This document shows positions 26,166 through 35,709 of a stretch of 64,000 nucleotides of DNA, one piece after another. The translations under genes and the position numbers were made by a program. The stretch is from Cellulomonas sp. Leaf395 (GTDB lineage: Bacteria > Actinomycetota > Actinomycetes > Actinomycetales > Cellulomonadaceae): assembly GCF_001424125.1 (NCBI RefSeq), contig NZ_LMQI01000002.1, positions 434,001-498,000 of the forward strand. Reading direction: 5' to 3'. Every line of letters starts with the position of its first letter. Position 1 is the stretch's first letter. The notes under the pieces were generated by a model. That model had not been told where the DNA came from. It saw only the letters and a list, made by a program, of their open reading frames with translations, and did not search any database.

Positions 26166-26363
26166 ATGATCGACGGACTGGCATTCACCGGACTGAGGGC
26201 TACCTGGAATCTGGCGCACTCGGCGATGCCGGATGCACCGTTGCTGCCGGAGGCGGCGCGGCGACGGCGCCGCGGCATCGTGCGCCCGTCCGTCGCAGCC
26301 ACCCTGCGGCGGACGGCGGAGAGGCTGGACCCGATCGGTGGCCCGCGGGTGGTCTATCGCTGA
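26166..26363 (+). CDS. Small basic protein of unknown function (65 aa)
   Basis: A 65-residue open frame with an ideal ribosome site (GCGGAGGTCATC) five bases before ATG 26166, and a TATAAC box 26 bases further up, so expression looks likely. The sequence has a short hydrophobic N-terminal part (LAFTGLRATWNLAHSAM), then an Arg-rich middle (AARRRRRGIVRPS) and LRRTAERLDPIGG. No family is recognised and no membrane segment is convincing. It is divergent from the CGNR regulator across a set of GCTACC repeats, so the two are probably linked in regulation. Confidence 0.55.
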   Translation: MIDGLAFTGLRATWNLAHSAMPDAPLLPEAARRRRRGIVRPSVAATLRRTAERLDPIGGPRVVYR

Positions 26364-26481
26364 CCTGTACGCGCCCCGCTCCTCCTCGATGTGCACGTGG
26401 CAGCCACTCCACCGGTTGCGGCCCTTCCCGGACGGCAGTCCAATCAACGCAGGGGGGCCGAGCTTCCGAGGAGGAAGAACC

Positions 26482-27090
26482 ATGGACACGACCGTCTGGA
26501 TCATCGTCGCCATCGTCGTCGTGCTGCTGATCATCGCGGCCGTCGTCATGAGCAGACGCAGCGGAGAACGCCGAGCCGACGCCGAACGCGCACGTGCGCG
26601 GGAGATCCGCGAGAAGGCCGCCGCCGACCAGATCGAGCTCCAGCGCCGGGAGGCAGAAGCCGCCCGGCTGGACGCTCAGGCACGCCTCGCCCAGGCCGAG
26701 GCGGACACCCGGGCGGCCGACGCGGCGGCGCTGCAGACCGAGGCACAGGTGCGCAGCGCCGAGGCGAGCGGCGCACGGTCCGAGCTGGACGAGCGGCTCA
26801 GGGCCGCGGACCGCATCGACCCCGACGTGGTCGTCGAGGAGAACCGCGCCGCGAGCCGCGTCGGACCCGATGCGGTCGCCGAGGAGACGCACCCCGGGAG
26901 CCGAGTCGGACCCGACGTGGTGACCGAGGAGAACCGCGGCGCGAGCCGCGTCGGACCCGACGTCGTGACCGAGGAGACGCACCCCGCGAGCCGCGTCGGA
27001 CCAGACGTGGTGACCGAGGAGAACCGCCCCGCGAGCCGGGTCGCACCCGACGTCGTGACCGAGGAGACGCACCCCAACCCGAGGACGTGA
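26482..27090 (+). CDS. Membrane-anchored coiled-coil protein with six 15-residue C-terminal repeats
   Basis: 202 residues in three parts. Residues 1-24 (TTVWIIVAIVVVLLIIAAVV) are one membrane helix. Residues 25 to about 112 form a highly charged Ala/Glu/Arg helix, probably coiled coil. From about residue 114, six units of 15 residues follow the pattern PDVVxEENRxASRVG alternating with PDVVTEETHPxSRVG. The start at ATG 26482 has GAGGAGGAAGAACC upstream. No enzyme motif is seen and I do not recognise the family; a cytoplasmic scaffold tethered to the membrane is a guess from architecture. A perfect hairpin ends the unit before recC. Confidence 0.75.
   Translation: MDTTVWIIVAIVVVLLIIAAVVMSRRSGERRADAERARAREIREKAAADQIELQRREAEAARLDAQARLAQAEADTRAADAAALQTEAQVRSAEASGARSELDERLRAADRIDPDVVVEENRAASRVGPDAVAEETHPGSRVGPDVVTEENRGASRVGPDVVTEETHPASRVGPDVVTEENRPASRVAPDVVTEETHPNPRT
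26821..27087 (+). repeat. Six tandem 45-bp coding repeats (higher-order 90-bp period)
   Basis: Units begin at 26821, 26866, 26911, 26956, 27001 and 27046; the last lacks one codon. Odd units encode EENR and even units EETHP, so the better period is 90 bp. Third-position changes are few between units 3-6, suggesting recent duplication. Confidence 0.9.
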
Positions 27091-27110
27091 GGGGCGAGCC
27101 GCGAACCAGA

Positions 27111-27155
27111 GGTCGAGGAACGCCGCAGTCCATGATCGAGCGGCGTTCCTCGACC
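27111..27155. terminator. Perfect 16-bp hairpin terminator
   Basis: GGTCGAGGAACGCCGC (27111-27126) pairs with 27140-27155 around a 13-base loop, 21 bases after the repeat-protein stop and before the recC promoter. Confidence 0.75.
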
Positions 27156-27224
27156 GTGAACGGCGCTGGAGAGGTGTTGTCCACAACGAGCGGCGGCGCC
27201 CTCTGCCGACCTTGGCGTCATCGC

Positions 27225-27230
27225 TAGAGT
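27225..27230 (+). promoter_or_regulatory. -10 box (TAGAGT) of a leaderless recC transcript
   Basis: TAGAGT is followed by 7 bases and then GTG 27238, so transcription would begin at or next to the start codon. This spacing decides the recC start in favour of 27238 over GTG 27229. Confidence 0.5.
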
Positions 27231-27237
27231 GCCCAGG

Positions 27238-30200
27238 GTGACCCTGGCCGCGTCGACGACGACCGCCTCGGGCCTGCGCGTCCACGTCGCCGAGCGCACG
27301 GATGTCCTGGTCGGCGCACTGGCGGACGTCCTCACCGCCGCCCCGGCCGACCCGTTCACCCCGGACGTCGTCGCGGTCCCCACACGCGGCGTGGAGCGCT
27401 GGGTCGCCCAGCGCCTCTCCCATCGGCTCGGTACGGGGCCGGGAGCGGACGGCATCTGCGCGAACGTCCTCTTCCCGTCCCCGCGCCGCCTGGTGAGCGA
27501 TGCGCTGGCGAGCGCGGCCGCCGACGACCCGTGGAGTCCTGAGCAGCTGCCGTGGCGCGTGCTGGCGACGATCGACGCGCACCTCGGCGCGGACTGGCTC
27601 CGCACGGTGAGCCGTTACCTCGGCGCGGACGAGTCCGACGAGGTCCGCCGCAGCCGCCGATTCCGCGTGGCGCAGCGGGTGGCCCGGCTGTTCCGCGCGT
27701 ACGACGTCCAGCGCCCGGCGATGCTGCGCGCCTGGGCACAAGGACGCGACGACGACGGCCTGGGAGCCCTCCTCCCGGACGACCTGCGCTGGCAGCCGCA
27801 CCTGTGGCGGGAGGTGCGCGACGCGGTCGGGATGCCGGCGCCCGCGGAGCGGCTGGAGGAGGCGGTCGCGCGGCTCCGAGCCGACCCGTCGTCGGTGGAC
27901 CTGCCGGGGCGACTCTCAGTCTTCGGCGCCACGGCGCTCCCCGACGGCCACCTGCGCGTCCTCGACGCGCTCGCGGAGCACCGCGAGGTCCACCTCTGGC
28001 TGCCCCAGCCGTCGCTCGCGCTCTGGGACCGCGTGACTCCCGGCGGATCGACCCGCAGGTCGCAGGCCCGAAGGGACGCACGGCACCCGCTGCTGGCGAG
28101 CATGGCCGGCGACGCGACCGAGCTGGCCACCCGCGTCCTCCAGCTCGACCCGACCACGACCGTCCTCCCCTCCCAGCCACGCCCGAGCACCGCGCTCGGC
28201 GCCCTCCAGGACCGGATCGCCGACGACCGCAGCGACGGTCCGACGCACGAGGCAGCACGGCACGACCGCTCCCTCCAGGTCCATTCCTGCCACGGCCGCT
28301 CGCGCCAGGTCGAGGTGCTGCGCGAGGTCGTGGTCGGCCTGCTCGCCGACGACGACACCCTCGAGCCCCGCGACGTCATCGTCATGTGCCCGGACGTCGA
28401 GGCGTTCGCGCCGCTGGTCGAGGCCGCGTTCGGCCCGACGGCGGGGGTCGACGACGGAGCCCCGGAGCATCCCGGTCGCACGCTGCGGGTCCGGATCGCC
28501 GACCGTGCACCACGGATCGCCAACCCGGTCCTCGCGGTCGTCGCGACCCTGCTGGAGCTCGCCGACTCGCGCGTCGGGGCGTCGGCGGTGGTCGACCTCG
28601 CGGGACAGGCGCCGGTGCGCAGGCGGTTCGGCTTCGACGACGAGGAGCTCGACCGCGTACGGGCGTGGGCGCTCGAGTCGGGGGTGCGGTGGGGCGAGGA
28701 CGTGTCGCGGCGTGAGCGCTACCAGCTGGGCTCCCTCGCACAGGGCACCTGGGCGACCGCGCTGGACCGGCTGCTGCTCGGCGTGGCGATGGCCGAGGAG
28801 GACCAGCGCTTCGTCGGCACGGTCCTGCCCGTCGACGACGTCGGCTCGACCGACGTGGACCTGGTCGGGCGGCTCGCGGAGTTCGTCGAGCGCCTGTCGG
28901 CGACCCTGCGCGAGCTCGACGGAGCGCGGCCCGCACAGGGCTGGTTCGACACGCTCGACCGAGCCGTCCGACTGCTCACGGACGTCCGGCCCGCGGACCG
29001 CTGGCAGCAGGCCGAGGCTGCCCGGGCCCTCGACGCCGTGCGGACGTCGGAGGGCGCCACGCTGCGGCTCGCGGACGTCGTCGCGCTGCTCGAGCCGCAC
29101 CTCGCAGGCCGCCCGACGCGCTCGGGCTTCCGCACCGGCGCGCTGACCGTGTGCTCGCTCGCGCCCATGCGGGCCGTGCCGCACCGGGTGGTCGCGCTGC
29201 TCGGGATGGACGACGGCGCGTTCCCCCGCGGGTCGGGCCGCGACGGCGACGACATCCTGGCGCGCGACCCGCTCGTCGGGGAGCGGGACGCCCGGCAGGA
29301 GGACCGCCAGCTCTTCCTCGACGCGGTGACCAGCGCCCAGCAGCACCTCGTCGTCGTCTACTCGGGTGCCGACGAGCGCACGGGCGCGGCCCGACCGCCT
29401 GCCGTGCCGGTCGGCGAGCTGCTCGACGCCCTCGACGCCGCCGTGACCTGGCCCGACGAGGAGAATGCTCGCGACCAGGTCGTCCACCACCCGCTGCAGA
29501 CCGTCGATGAGCGCAACTTCGTGCCGGGAGGACTCGGCCGGAGTGAGCCGTTCAGCTTCGACGTGCTCGACCTCGCCGCGGCACTCACGAGACGCGGGGC
29601 GCACGCGCCCGACGACACGGAACCGCTCGCGCCCCCGGAGACCGACCAGCTCGACCTGGACGACCTGGCGTCGACCCTCGAGCACCCCGTCCGCGCGTTC
29701 GTCCGGCAGCGGCTGGGCGCGACCCTCCCCGGCGACGAGCCGCAGCTCGAGGACCGCCTCCCCCTCGAGCTGGACGGACTCGACCGGTGGGCCATCGGCG
29801 ACCGTCTGCTGCAGGCGGCGCTCGACGGCATCGACCTCGACGCCGCCGCGGCGGCCGAGCGACGCCGGGGACACATGCCGCCGGCGACCCTCGGCAGCGC
29901 CACGCTGCACCAGATCACCGCGCAGGTGGAGCCGCTGCTCGCGGCGTCGCACAGCTACCTGCAGGAGCCGGCCGAGAGCATCGACGTCACCATCGCGCTC
30001 GACGACGGACGCACGCTCACCGGCACGGTGAACGGGGTGCGCGGCGACGTCCTGGTCCGCACGGTGTTCTCGCGGCTCGGCGCCAAGCACCGCCTGCGCG
30101 CCTGGGTCCAGCTGCTGGCGCTCGCCACCGCGTTCCCCGACCGCACGTTCACGGCGGTGACGATCGGCCGCGGCCAGGTCAGCGCGTCGCGGATCGCGCG

Positions 30201-30567
30201 GCTCACGGCGCCGGAGCACCCGCTGGAGATCCTGCACCGACTGGTCGCGATCCACGACGAGGCGATGTGCGGCCCGCTCCCCCTGCCGCTGGCCACCGGG
30301 CTCGCCTACGCGCACCCGCGCACCGGCGGTGGCGACGAGGCCGACGCGCTGGCCAGCGCCCGCAAGGAGCTCGGCCACGCGGACGACGCGGCGAACGGGC
30401 GCGGCGGCTTCGAGGCTGCCGACGACTACCACCTGCTCGCGTTCGGCGACCCGGTCACGTTCGACCGGTTGCTCGTCGAGAAGGCCACCGGCTCCGAGTC
30501 GACCCGGTTCGGCGCGCTGTCGATGGGCCTCTGGTCGGACCTCATCGCGCACGAGGAGGTCGGATGA
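27238..30567 (+). CDS. recC: Exodeoxyribonuclease V subunit gamma (RecC)
   Basis: About 1109 residues. It starts GLRVHVAERTDVLVGALADV after a short lead, then VVAVPTRGVERWVAQRLSHR near residue 48, LQVHSCHGRSRQVEVLREVV near 345 and a UvrD-like inactivated helicase core, with a C-terminal region EHPVRAFVRQRLG near 810. RecC recognises Chi and splits the duplex in the RecBCD helicase-nuclease that starts double-strand break repair. GTG 27238 is chosen for its leaderless spacing. The stop overlaps the recB start (ATGA). The length matches RecC of other bacteria. Confidence 0.92.
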   Translation: MTLAASTTTASGLRVHVAERTDVLVGALADVLTAAPADPFTPDVVAVPTRGVERWVAQRLSHRLGTGPGADGICANVLFPSPRRLVSDALASAAADDPWSPEQLPWRVLATIDAHLGADWLRTVSRYLGADESDEVRRSRRFRVAQRVARLFRAYDVQRPAMLRAWAQGRDDDGLGALLPDDLRWQPHLWREVRDAVGMPAPAERLEEAVARLRADPSSVDLPGRLSVFGATALPDGHLRVLDALAEHREVHLWLPQPSLALWDRVTPGGSTRRSQARRDARHPLLASMAGDATELATRVLQLDPTTTVLPSQPRPSTALGALQDRIADDRSDGPTHEAARHDRSLQVHSCHGRSRQVEVLREVVVGLLADDDTLEPRDVIVMCPDVEAFAPLVEAAFGPTAGVDDGAPEHPGRTLRVRIADRAPRIANPVLAVVATLLELADSRVGASAVVDLAGQAPVRRRFGFDDEELDRVRAWALESGVRWGEDVSRRERYQLGSLAQGTWATALDRLLLGVAMAEEDQRFVGTVLPVDDVGSTDVDLVGRLAEFVERLSATLRELDGARPAQGWFDTLDRAVRLLTDVRPADRWQQAEAARALDAVRTSEGATLRLADVVALLEPHLAGRPTRSGFRTGALTVCSLAPMRAVPHRVVALLGMDDGAFPRGSGRDGDDILARDPLVGERDARQEDRQLFLDAVTSAQQHLVVVYSGADERTGAARPPAVPVGELLDALDAAVTWPDEENARDQVVHHPLQTVDERNFVPGGLGRSEPFSFDVLDLAAALTRRGAHAPDDTEPLAPPETDQLDLDDLASTLEHPVRAFVRQRLGATLPGDEPQLEDRLPLELDGLDRWAIGDRLLQAALDGIDLDAAAAAERRRGHMPPATLGSATLHQITAQVEPLLAASHSYLQEPAESIDVTIALDDGRTLTGTVNGVRGDVLVRTVFSRLGAKHRLRAWVQLLALATAFPDRTFTAVTIGRGQVSASRIARLTAPEHPLEILHRLVAIHDEAMCGPLPLPLATGLAYAHPRTGGGDEADALASARKELGHADDAANGRGGFEAADDYHLLAFGDPVTFDRLLVEKATGSESTRFGALSMGLWSDLIAHEEVG

Positions 30568-33500
30568 CGGTGCCGCACGAGCCCTTCGACGTCTGCGGCC
30601 CCCTGCCCCAGGGAACCGTCGTGCTCGAGGCCAGCGCGGGCACGGGCAAGACCACGACGATAGCGTCGCTGGCCGTCCGGTACGTCGCCGAGGGCGTCGC
30701 CCGTCTGCCCGAGCTCATGCTCGTCACGTTCGGCCGCCTGGCCACCTCCGAGCTGCGTGAGCGCGTCCGCGAGCGCCTCGTCGAGGTCGAACGAGCGCTG
30801 CGGGACACGGAGCACGAGGCCACCGACCCGGTCGTCGCCCTCCTGGCCGGCACCGACCGCGACGCCCGAGCCGGACGGCTGACCACAGCGCTGGCCGAGT
30901 TCGACGCCGCGACCATCACCACGACGCACGGCTTCTGCCAGCAGATGCTCACCTCGCTGGGCACTCTGGGGGACGTCGAGCCCGACGCGCGGCTGGTCCC
31001 GGACATCGCGTCGCTGGAGGCGGAGGTGGTCGACGACCTCTACCTGCGCAAGTACGCGTTCACGGACAAGCCGACGCTGTCGGTGACGGACGCCCGGAAG
31101 ATCGCGCACGAGGCGATCAGCGACTCCGCCGCGACGCTGGAACCGGCAGACGCGACCGAGGCGAGGGCACGCGACTCCTACGGCCTCGCCGCGGCCTCCC
31201 GCAACGAGCTGGTCCGCCGGAAGCGCGCCCTGCGCGTGCTCGACTACGACGACCTGCTGGTGCTCCTGCGCGACGCGCTCACCGACCCGCAGACGGGCAC
31301 CGCCGCCGCGGAACGGGTCCGCTCCCGCTACCGCATCGTCATGGTCGACGAGTTCCAGGACACCGACCCGGTGCAGTGGGACATCCTGCGGGAGGCGTTC
31401 CACGGGCACCGCACCCTCGTGCTGATCGGGGACCCGAAGCAGGCGATCTACCGGTTCCGCGGCGCGGACGTCGCCACCTACCTGCGCGCCCGCGCCGTCG
31501 CGACGACGCAGACCCTGCACCGCAACTGGCGCGCCGACCCCGCCGTGCTCGACGGGCTCGCCCCGATCCTGTCGGGGACGGCACTCGGCGACCCCCGCAT
31601 CGTCGTCCACCCGATCGAGCCCGCACGGACGGGCCGGCGGCTGCGCGGGGGCCCCGCGGTCCGGCTCCGTCAGGTGACCCGCACGGCCCTGCAGGCGCCC
31701 GACGACGCCACCAACCCGCCGGTCGGCACGGTCCGCGACTTCGTCTACGGCGACGTCGCCGCCCAGGTGCTGCGGACGCTGAGCGAGGAGCAGATCGCCG
31801 ACGACGGCGGCTGGCGGCCTGTCGAGCCGGGCGACATCGCGGTGCTCACGCGGGTCAACCGCGACGCCGTCGCCGTGCAGCGCGCGCTGGCGTCCGCCGG
31901 CGTGCCGGCGGTGATCTCGATGTTGTCCAGCGTGTTCGGGACGCCGTCCGCGCGCGACTGGCTGATCCTCCTCTCGGCGCTCGCGCGCCCCGGCGTCGGC
32001 GGCTTCGTGTCCGCGGCCGCGCTCACCCCGTTCGTCGGCTGGAGCGCGAACGACCTCGCCGAGGCGTCCGACGAGCGTCGTGACCAGCTGGCCGACCTGC
32101 TGCGGACGTGGTCGCGCGTGCTCGACGACCACGGCGTCGCCTCCCTGCTCGAGGCCACCGCCGCGGCGGGCCTGCGCGCGCGGCTGGTCCGGCTTCCCGA
32201 CGGCGAGCGTCGCCTGACCGATGTCCGGCACGTCGGCGAGGCACTGCACGCTGCCGCGACGGACGACGGGCTCGGCGCGGCCGCGCTCCTCGAGTGGCTG
32301 CGCGCCCGCGTCGACGAGGCCGGGCAGGACTACACCGAGGAGCGCAGCCGGCGCCTGGAGACCGACACGGCGGCCGTGCAGGTCATCACCGTGCACGCGA
32401 GCAAGGGGCTGCAGTTCCCCGTGGTCCTCGTGCCGTTCCTCTGGGACAAGTACACGCCGCCCACCCCGGCGACCATCGGATACGACCGGGACGACGTCCG
32501 GCTGCTGCACGTGGGCGGCAGGGGCACCCCGGGGTACGACGAGGCGCGCACGGCCGGTGCCGCAGCCGACGACGGCGAGGGTCTGCGGCTGGCGTACGTG
32601 GCCCTGACGCGTGCCACCAGCCAGGTCGTCGCGTGGTGGGCGCCGTCGGCCAACTCGGTCCGCGGCGCGCTCACCCGGCTCCTGCTCAGCACCCGCGACA
32701 CCGACGGGAACCCGGCCCCGCTGGTGCGGTCGACCACCGACGCCCGGACGACGGACACGCTGCGCGCCCTCACCGTCGACGCGCTCGAGCTCGAGGTCGT
32801 GACGTCGGCATCGGCTCTGCGCCCCTGGGCCCCGCCCGCGTCGCCGGCCGCGGACCTGCGCGCCGCGACGCTCGGCCGGCGACCCGACGTCGCCTGGCGC
32901 CGAACCTCCTACTCGGCGCTCACGGCGGCCGCGCACGATGCGGCGAGCGGGGGCGAGCGCGTCGGGTCCGAGCCCGAGTCGCCAGGCGTGCAGGACGAGC
33001 CTGACGTGCTCCCCGCGGCGGTCGCCGACCAGGCACCCGGGCGCGACCTCCCCTCCCCGATGGCGGACCTCCCGTCCGGCACGACCTTCGGCACGTTCGC
33101 CCACCGGGTGCTGGAGCTCGTCGACACGAGCGCGCCGGACCTGGCCGCCGAGCTCGCCGCTCGCTGTGCCGAGGCCGGGACGGGCACCCTTCTGGCCGCC
33201 GACCCCGCGACGACGGCGGCGGCCCTGCTCCCGTCGCTCCACACCACGCTCGGCCCGCTGGCCGGCGGACTGTCGCTCGCGGCGATCGGCCCACGCGACC
33301 GCCTCGCCGAGCTCGAGTTCGAGCTGCCGCTGGCCGGCGGCGACACCGGTCCACGCCGCGGCGCGAAGTCGATCCGCGACGTGGCCGGCCTCCTGCGCTC
33401 GCACCTGCCCGACGACGACCCGTTCGCCCCCTACGCCGACCGGCTGGACGACGAGTCGCTGTCCACCGCCCGCCTGCGCGGCTACCTCACCGGCTCCATC

Positions 33501-33881
33501 GACGCGGTCCTGCGCGTACCGGCCGACGTGCCGGGCGGTCACCGCTACCTCGTCGTCGACTACAAGACGAACCGCCTCGGCACGTTCGACGAGCCCCTGA
33601 CGCTCTGGCACTACCGCCCGGCGTCGACGCTCGCCGCGATGATGGACGCCCACTACCCGCTCCAGCTCCTGCTGTACTCCGCGGCGCTGCACCGCTACCT
33701 GCGCTGGCGGCTCCCGGCCTACGACCCGGCGTCGCACCTGGGTGGCGGCCTCTACCTGTTCCTGCGCGGGATGGCCGGCCCGTCGACTCCCGCGGTCGGC
33801 GGCGTGCCGTTCGGCGTCGTGTCGTGGCGTCCGCCCGCCGCGCTCGTGGTCGCCCTCTCCGACCTGCTGGCCGGCTCATGA
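30564..33881 (+). CDS. recB: Exodeoxyribonuclease V subunit beta (RecB)
   Basis: 1105-residue SF1 helicase-nuclease. Walker A VLEASAGTGKTTTIASL near residue 21, Walker B MVDEFQDTDPVQWDIL near 260, motif III LIGDPKQAIYRFRGAD near 285, motif V VQVITVHASKGLQFPVVLV near 610 and motif VI RLAYVALTRA near 675 are all present. The C-terminal nuclease domain shows FGTFAHRVLEL and YLVVDYKTNRLG, the DYK of the RecB nuclease. It is the 3'-5' motor and only nuclease of RecBCD. ATGA overlaps on both sides couple it to recC and recD. Somewhat shorter than E. coli RecB. Confidence 0.94.
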   Translation: MTVPHEPFDVCGPLPQGTVVLEASAGTGKTTTIASLAVRYVAEGVARLPELMLVTFGRLATSELRERVRERLVEVERALRDTEHEATDPVVALLAGTDRDARAGRLTTALAEFDAATITTTHGFCQQMLTSLGTLGDVEPDARLVPDIASLEAEVVDDLYLRKYAFTDKPTLSVTDARKIAHEAISDSAATLEPADATEARARDSYGLAAASRNELVRRKRALRVLDYDDLLVLLRDALTDPQTGTAAAERVRSRYRIVMVDEFQDTDPVQWDILREAFHGHRTLVLIGDPKQAIYRFRGADVATYLRARAVATTQTLHRNWRADPAVLDGLAPILSGTALGDPRIVVHPIEPARTGRRLRGGPAVRLRQVTRTALQAPDDATNPPVGTVRDFVYGDVAAQVLRTLSEEQIADDGGWRPVEPGDIAVLTRVNRDAVAVQRALASAGVPAVISMLSSVFGTPSARDWLILLSALARPGVGGFVSAAALTPFVGWSANDLAEASDERRDQLADLLRTWSRVLDDHGVASLLEATAAAGLRARLVRLPDGERRLTDVRHVGEALHAAATDDGLGAAALLEWLRARVDEAGQDYTEERSRRLETDTAAVQVITVHASKGLQFPVVLVPFLWDKYTPPTPATIGYDRDDVRLLHVGGRGTPGYDEARTAGAAADDGEGLRLAYVALTRATSQVVAWWAPSANSVRGALTRLLLSTRDTDGNPAPLVRSTTDARTTDTLRALTVDALELEVVTSASALRPWAPPASPAADLRAATLGRRPDVAWRRTSYSALTAAAHDAASGGERVGSEPESPGVQDEPDVLPAAVADQAPGRDLPSPMADLPSGTTFGTFAHRVLELVDTSAPDLAAELAARCAEAGTGTLLAADPATTAAALLPSLHTTLGPLAGGLSLAAIGPRDRLAELEFELPLAGGDTGPRRGAKSIRDVAGLLRSHLPDDDPFAPYADRLDDESLSTARLRGYLTGSIDAVLRVPADVPGGHRYLVVDYKTNRLGTFDEPLTLWHYRPASTLAAMMDAHYPLQLLLYSAALHRYLRWRLPAYDPASHLGGGLYLFLRGMAGPSTPAVGGVPFGVVSWRPPAALVVALSDLLAGS

Positions 33882-35575
33882 CGACCACGGACGACCCGTA
33901 CGGCGCGACCATCCCGCGGGACGTGACCGGACTTCTCGCGTCGATGGGAGACGTGCTCACGGCTGCCGACGTGCACGTCGCCCGACGCCTCGGCGCGATC
34001 GGCGGCGAGGACGACGAACGCGTCCTGCTCGCCGCCGCGCTCGCGGTCCAGGCGCTGCGCAGCGGGTCGGTGTGCGTGGTCCTCGACGACGGCACCTGGC
34101 CCGCCGTGGAAGGGTGGCACGAAGCGATCCGCCGCAGCCCGCTCGTCGCCGACGGCCCCGACGGCCAGGCCGACCGCCCGCTGCGCTGGGTGGACGGTCG
34201 CGTCTACCTCGACCGTTACTGGCGCGACGAGCAGACCGTCCGAGCCGCGATGCACGACCGCCTCTCGCGGCCGGCCACCGCCGATGCCGACGCGCTCGAC
34301 GCCGCCGTCGACCGTCTCTACCCGTCGGCCACCGACGCCGCCCAGCGCGAGGCGCTGCGCACCGCCGCGACGTCGCACCTCATGGTCCTGACCGGCGGAC
34401 CCGGCACCGGCAAGACGACGACGGTCGCCCGCCTGGTCGCGGCCCTCCAGGCCGCCGCCGGACCGCACCTGCGCGTCGCGCTCGCAGCCCCCACCGGCAA
34501 GGCGGCCGCCCGCCTGCAGGAGTCGGTCAACGCGGAGGTCGCGCTGCTCGGTGCCGAGGATGTCGGCCGCGTCCGGGCCACGACGGTCCACCGCCTGCTG
34601 GGCTGGCGCCCCGGCACGACGACCCGGTTCCGGCACGACCGCCTGCGTCGGCTCCCGCACGACGTCGTCATTGTCGACGAGTCGTCGATGGTCTCCCTGT
34701 CCCTGATGGCGCGGCTGGTCGAGGCGCTGCGACCGACCGCCCGGCTCGTGCTCGTCGGCGACCCGGACCAGCTGGCCAGCGTCGAGGCCGGCGCGATCCT
34801 CAGCGACCTCGTGGCCGCCCTCCCCCGCGGCGTCGTCCGTCTCACCCAGGCGCACCGCTACGGCCCGGCGCTCGCGGCCCTCGCCGAGGCGATCCGGGCA
34901 GGCGACGCCGAGACCACCCTCGCGCTCCTGCGGTCGGGCGACGAGCACCGTGAGCTGATCGAACCCGCCGACGAACGCCTCTCCGCACAGGACGTCGCCG
35001 GCCTGCGGTCGGACCTCGAGACCAGCGGCCACGCGCTCGCGGCTGCCGCTCGCGACGGCGATGCGGCGAGCGCGCTCCGGGCGCTGGGCACGCACCGGCT
35101 CCTGCTCGCCCACCGCGAGGGTCCGTTCGGCGTCGCCCACTGGGCCGCGACCGCGGAGGCGTGGATCGGCTCCGGCCCTGGCGTCTGGCCCCTGGGTCGA
35201 CCGCTGCTGGTGACAGAGAACGACCGCGCCAGCGGGCTCTACAACGGCGACACCGGCGTCGTGATCTCCGACCGGCTCGGCGGCGTCGTGGTCGCGTTCG
35301 GCGAACCCGAGGACCCGCGCCTGGTCCGCCCGTACCGGCTGCCGGCCGTCCAGCCCGTGCACGCCATGACGGTCCACCGCGGCCAGGGCAGCCAGTTCCA
35401 CCGCGTGACGCTCCTGCTGCCGCCGGACACCTCGCCGCTGCTCACCCGCGAGCTCCTGTACACGGCGGTCACGCGCGCCCGCGAGCACGTCCGGGTCATC
35501 GGGACGGAGGACGCCATCCGTGCCGCCGTCGAACGGCCGGTCCGCCGAGCGAGCGGTCTGCGGGAGCCGCGCTGA
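33878..35575 (+). CDS. recD: Exodeoxyribonuclease V subunit alpha (RecD)
   Basis: 565-residue SF1B helicase. Walker A MVLTGGPGTGKTTTVARL near residue 168, APTGKAAARLQESV near 203, Walker B VVIVDESSMVSLSLM near 260, LVGDPDQLASVEAGAIL near 290, and the C-terminal PVHAMTVHRGQGSQFHRVTL and LLYTAVTRAREHVRVIG. It is the 5'-3' motor of RecBCD. It starts at the ATGA overlapping the recB stop. It has only a short N-terminal region before the helicase core, as expected for RecD rather than RecD2. Confidence 0.94.
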   Translation: MTTTDDPYGATIPRDVTGLLASMGDVLTAADVHVARRLGAIGGEDDERVLLAAALAVQALRSGSVCVVLDDGTWPAVEGWHEAIRRSPLVADGPDGQADRPLRWVDGRVYLDRYWRDEQTVRAAMHDRLSRPATADADALDAAVDRLYPSATDAAQREALRTAATSHLMVLTGGPGTGKTTTVARLVAALQAAAGPHLRVALAAPTGKAAARLQESVNAEVALLGAEDVGRVRATTVHRLLGWRPGTTTRFRHDRLRRLPHDVVIVDESSMVSLSLMARLVEALRPTARLVLVGDPDQLASVEAGAILSDLVAALPRGVVRLTQAHRYGPALAALAEAIRAGDAETTLALLRSGDEHRELIEPADERLSAQDVAGLRSDLETSGHALAAAARDGDAASALRALGTHRLLLAHREGPFGVAHWAATAEAWIGSGPGVWPLGRPLLVTENDRASGLYNGDTGVVISDRLGGVVVAFGEPEDPRLVRPYRLPAVQPVHAMTVHRGQGSQFHRVTLLLPPDTSPLLTRELLYTAVTRAREHVRVIGTEDAIRAAVERPVRRASGLREPR

Positions 35576-35709
35576 CGGGCGTCCACCGTCAGGACCGATG
35601 TGCCCGGACACAGCCGCACCTGCGCCCTTTCGGGCCGTGCGGGTGCACGAGTAGCGTCGTTGTGTCCGACTGTGCCACACAGGGGTGGCTGCGGTAGTGG
35701 GGGGCAACC

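Noticed and set aside
26821..27087. Regular 45-bp repeats as a CRISPR array
   Set aside because: Repeats are contiguous, in frame and encode a periodic protein; there are no spacers and no cas genes.
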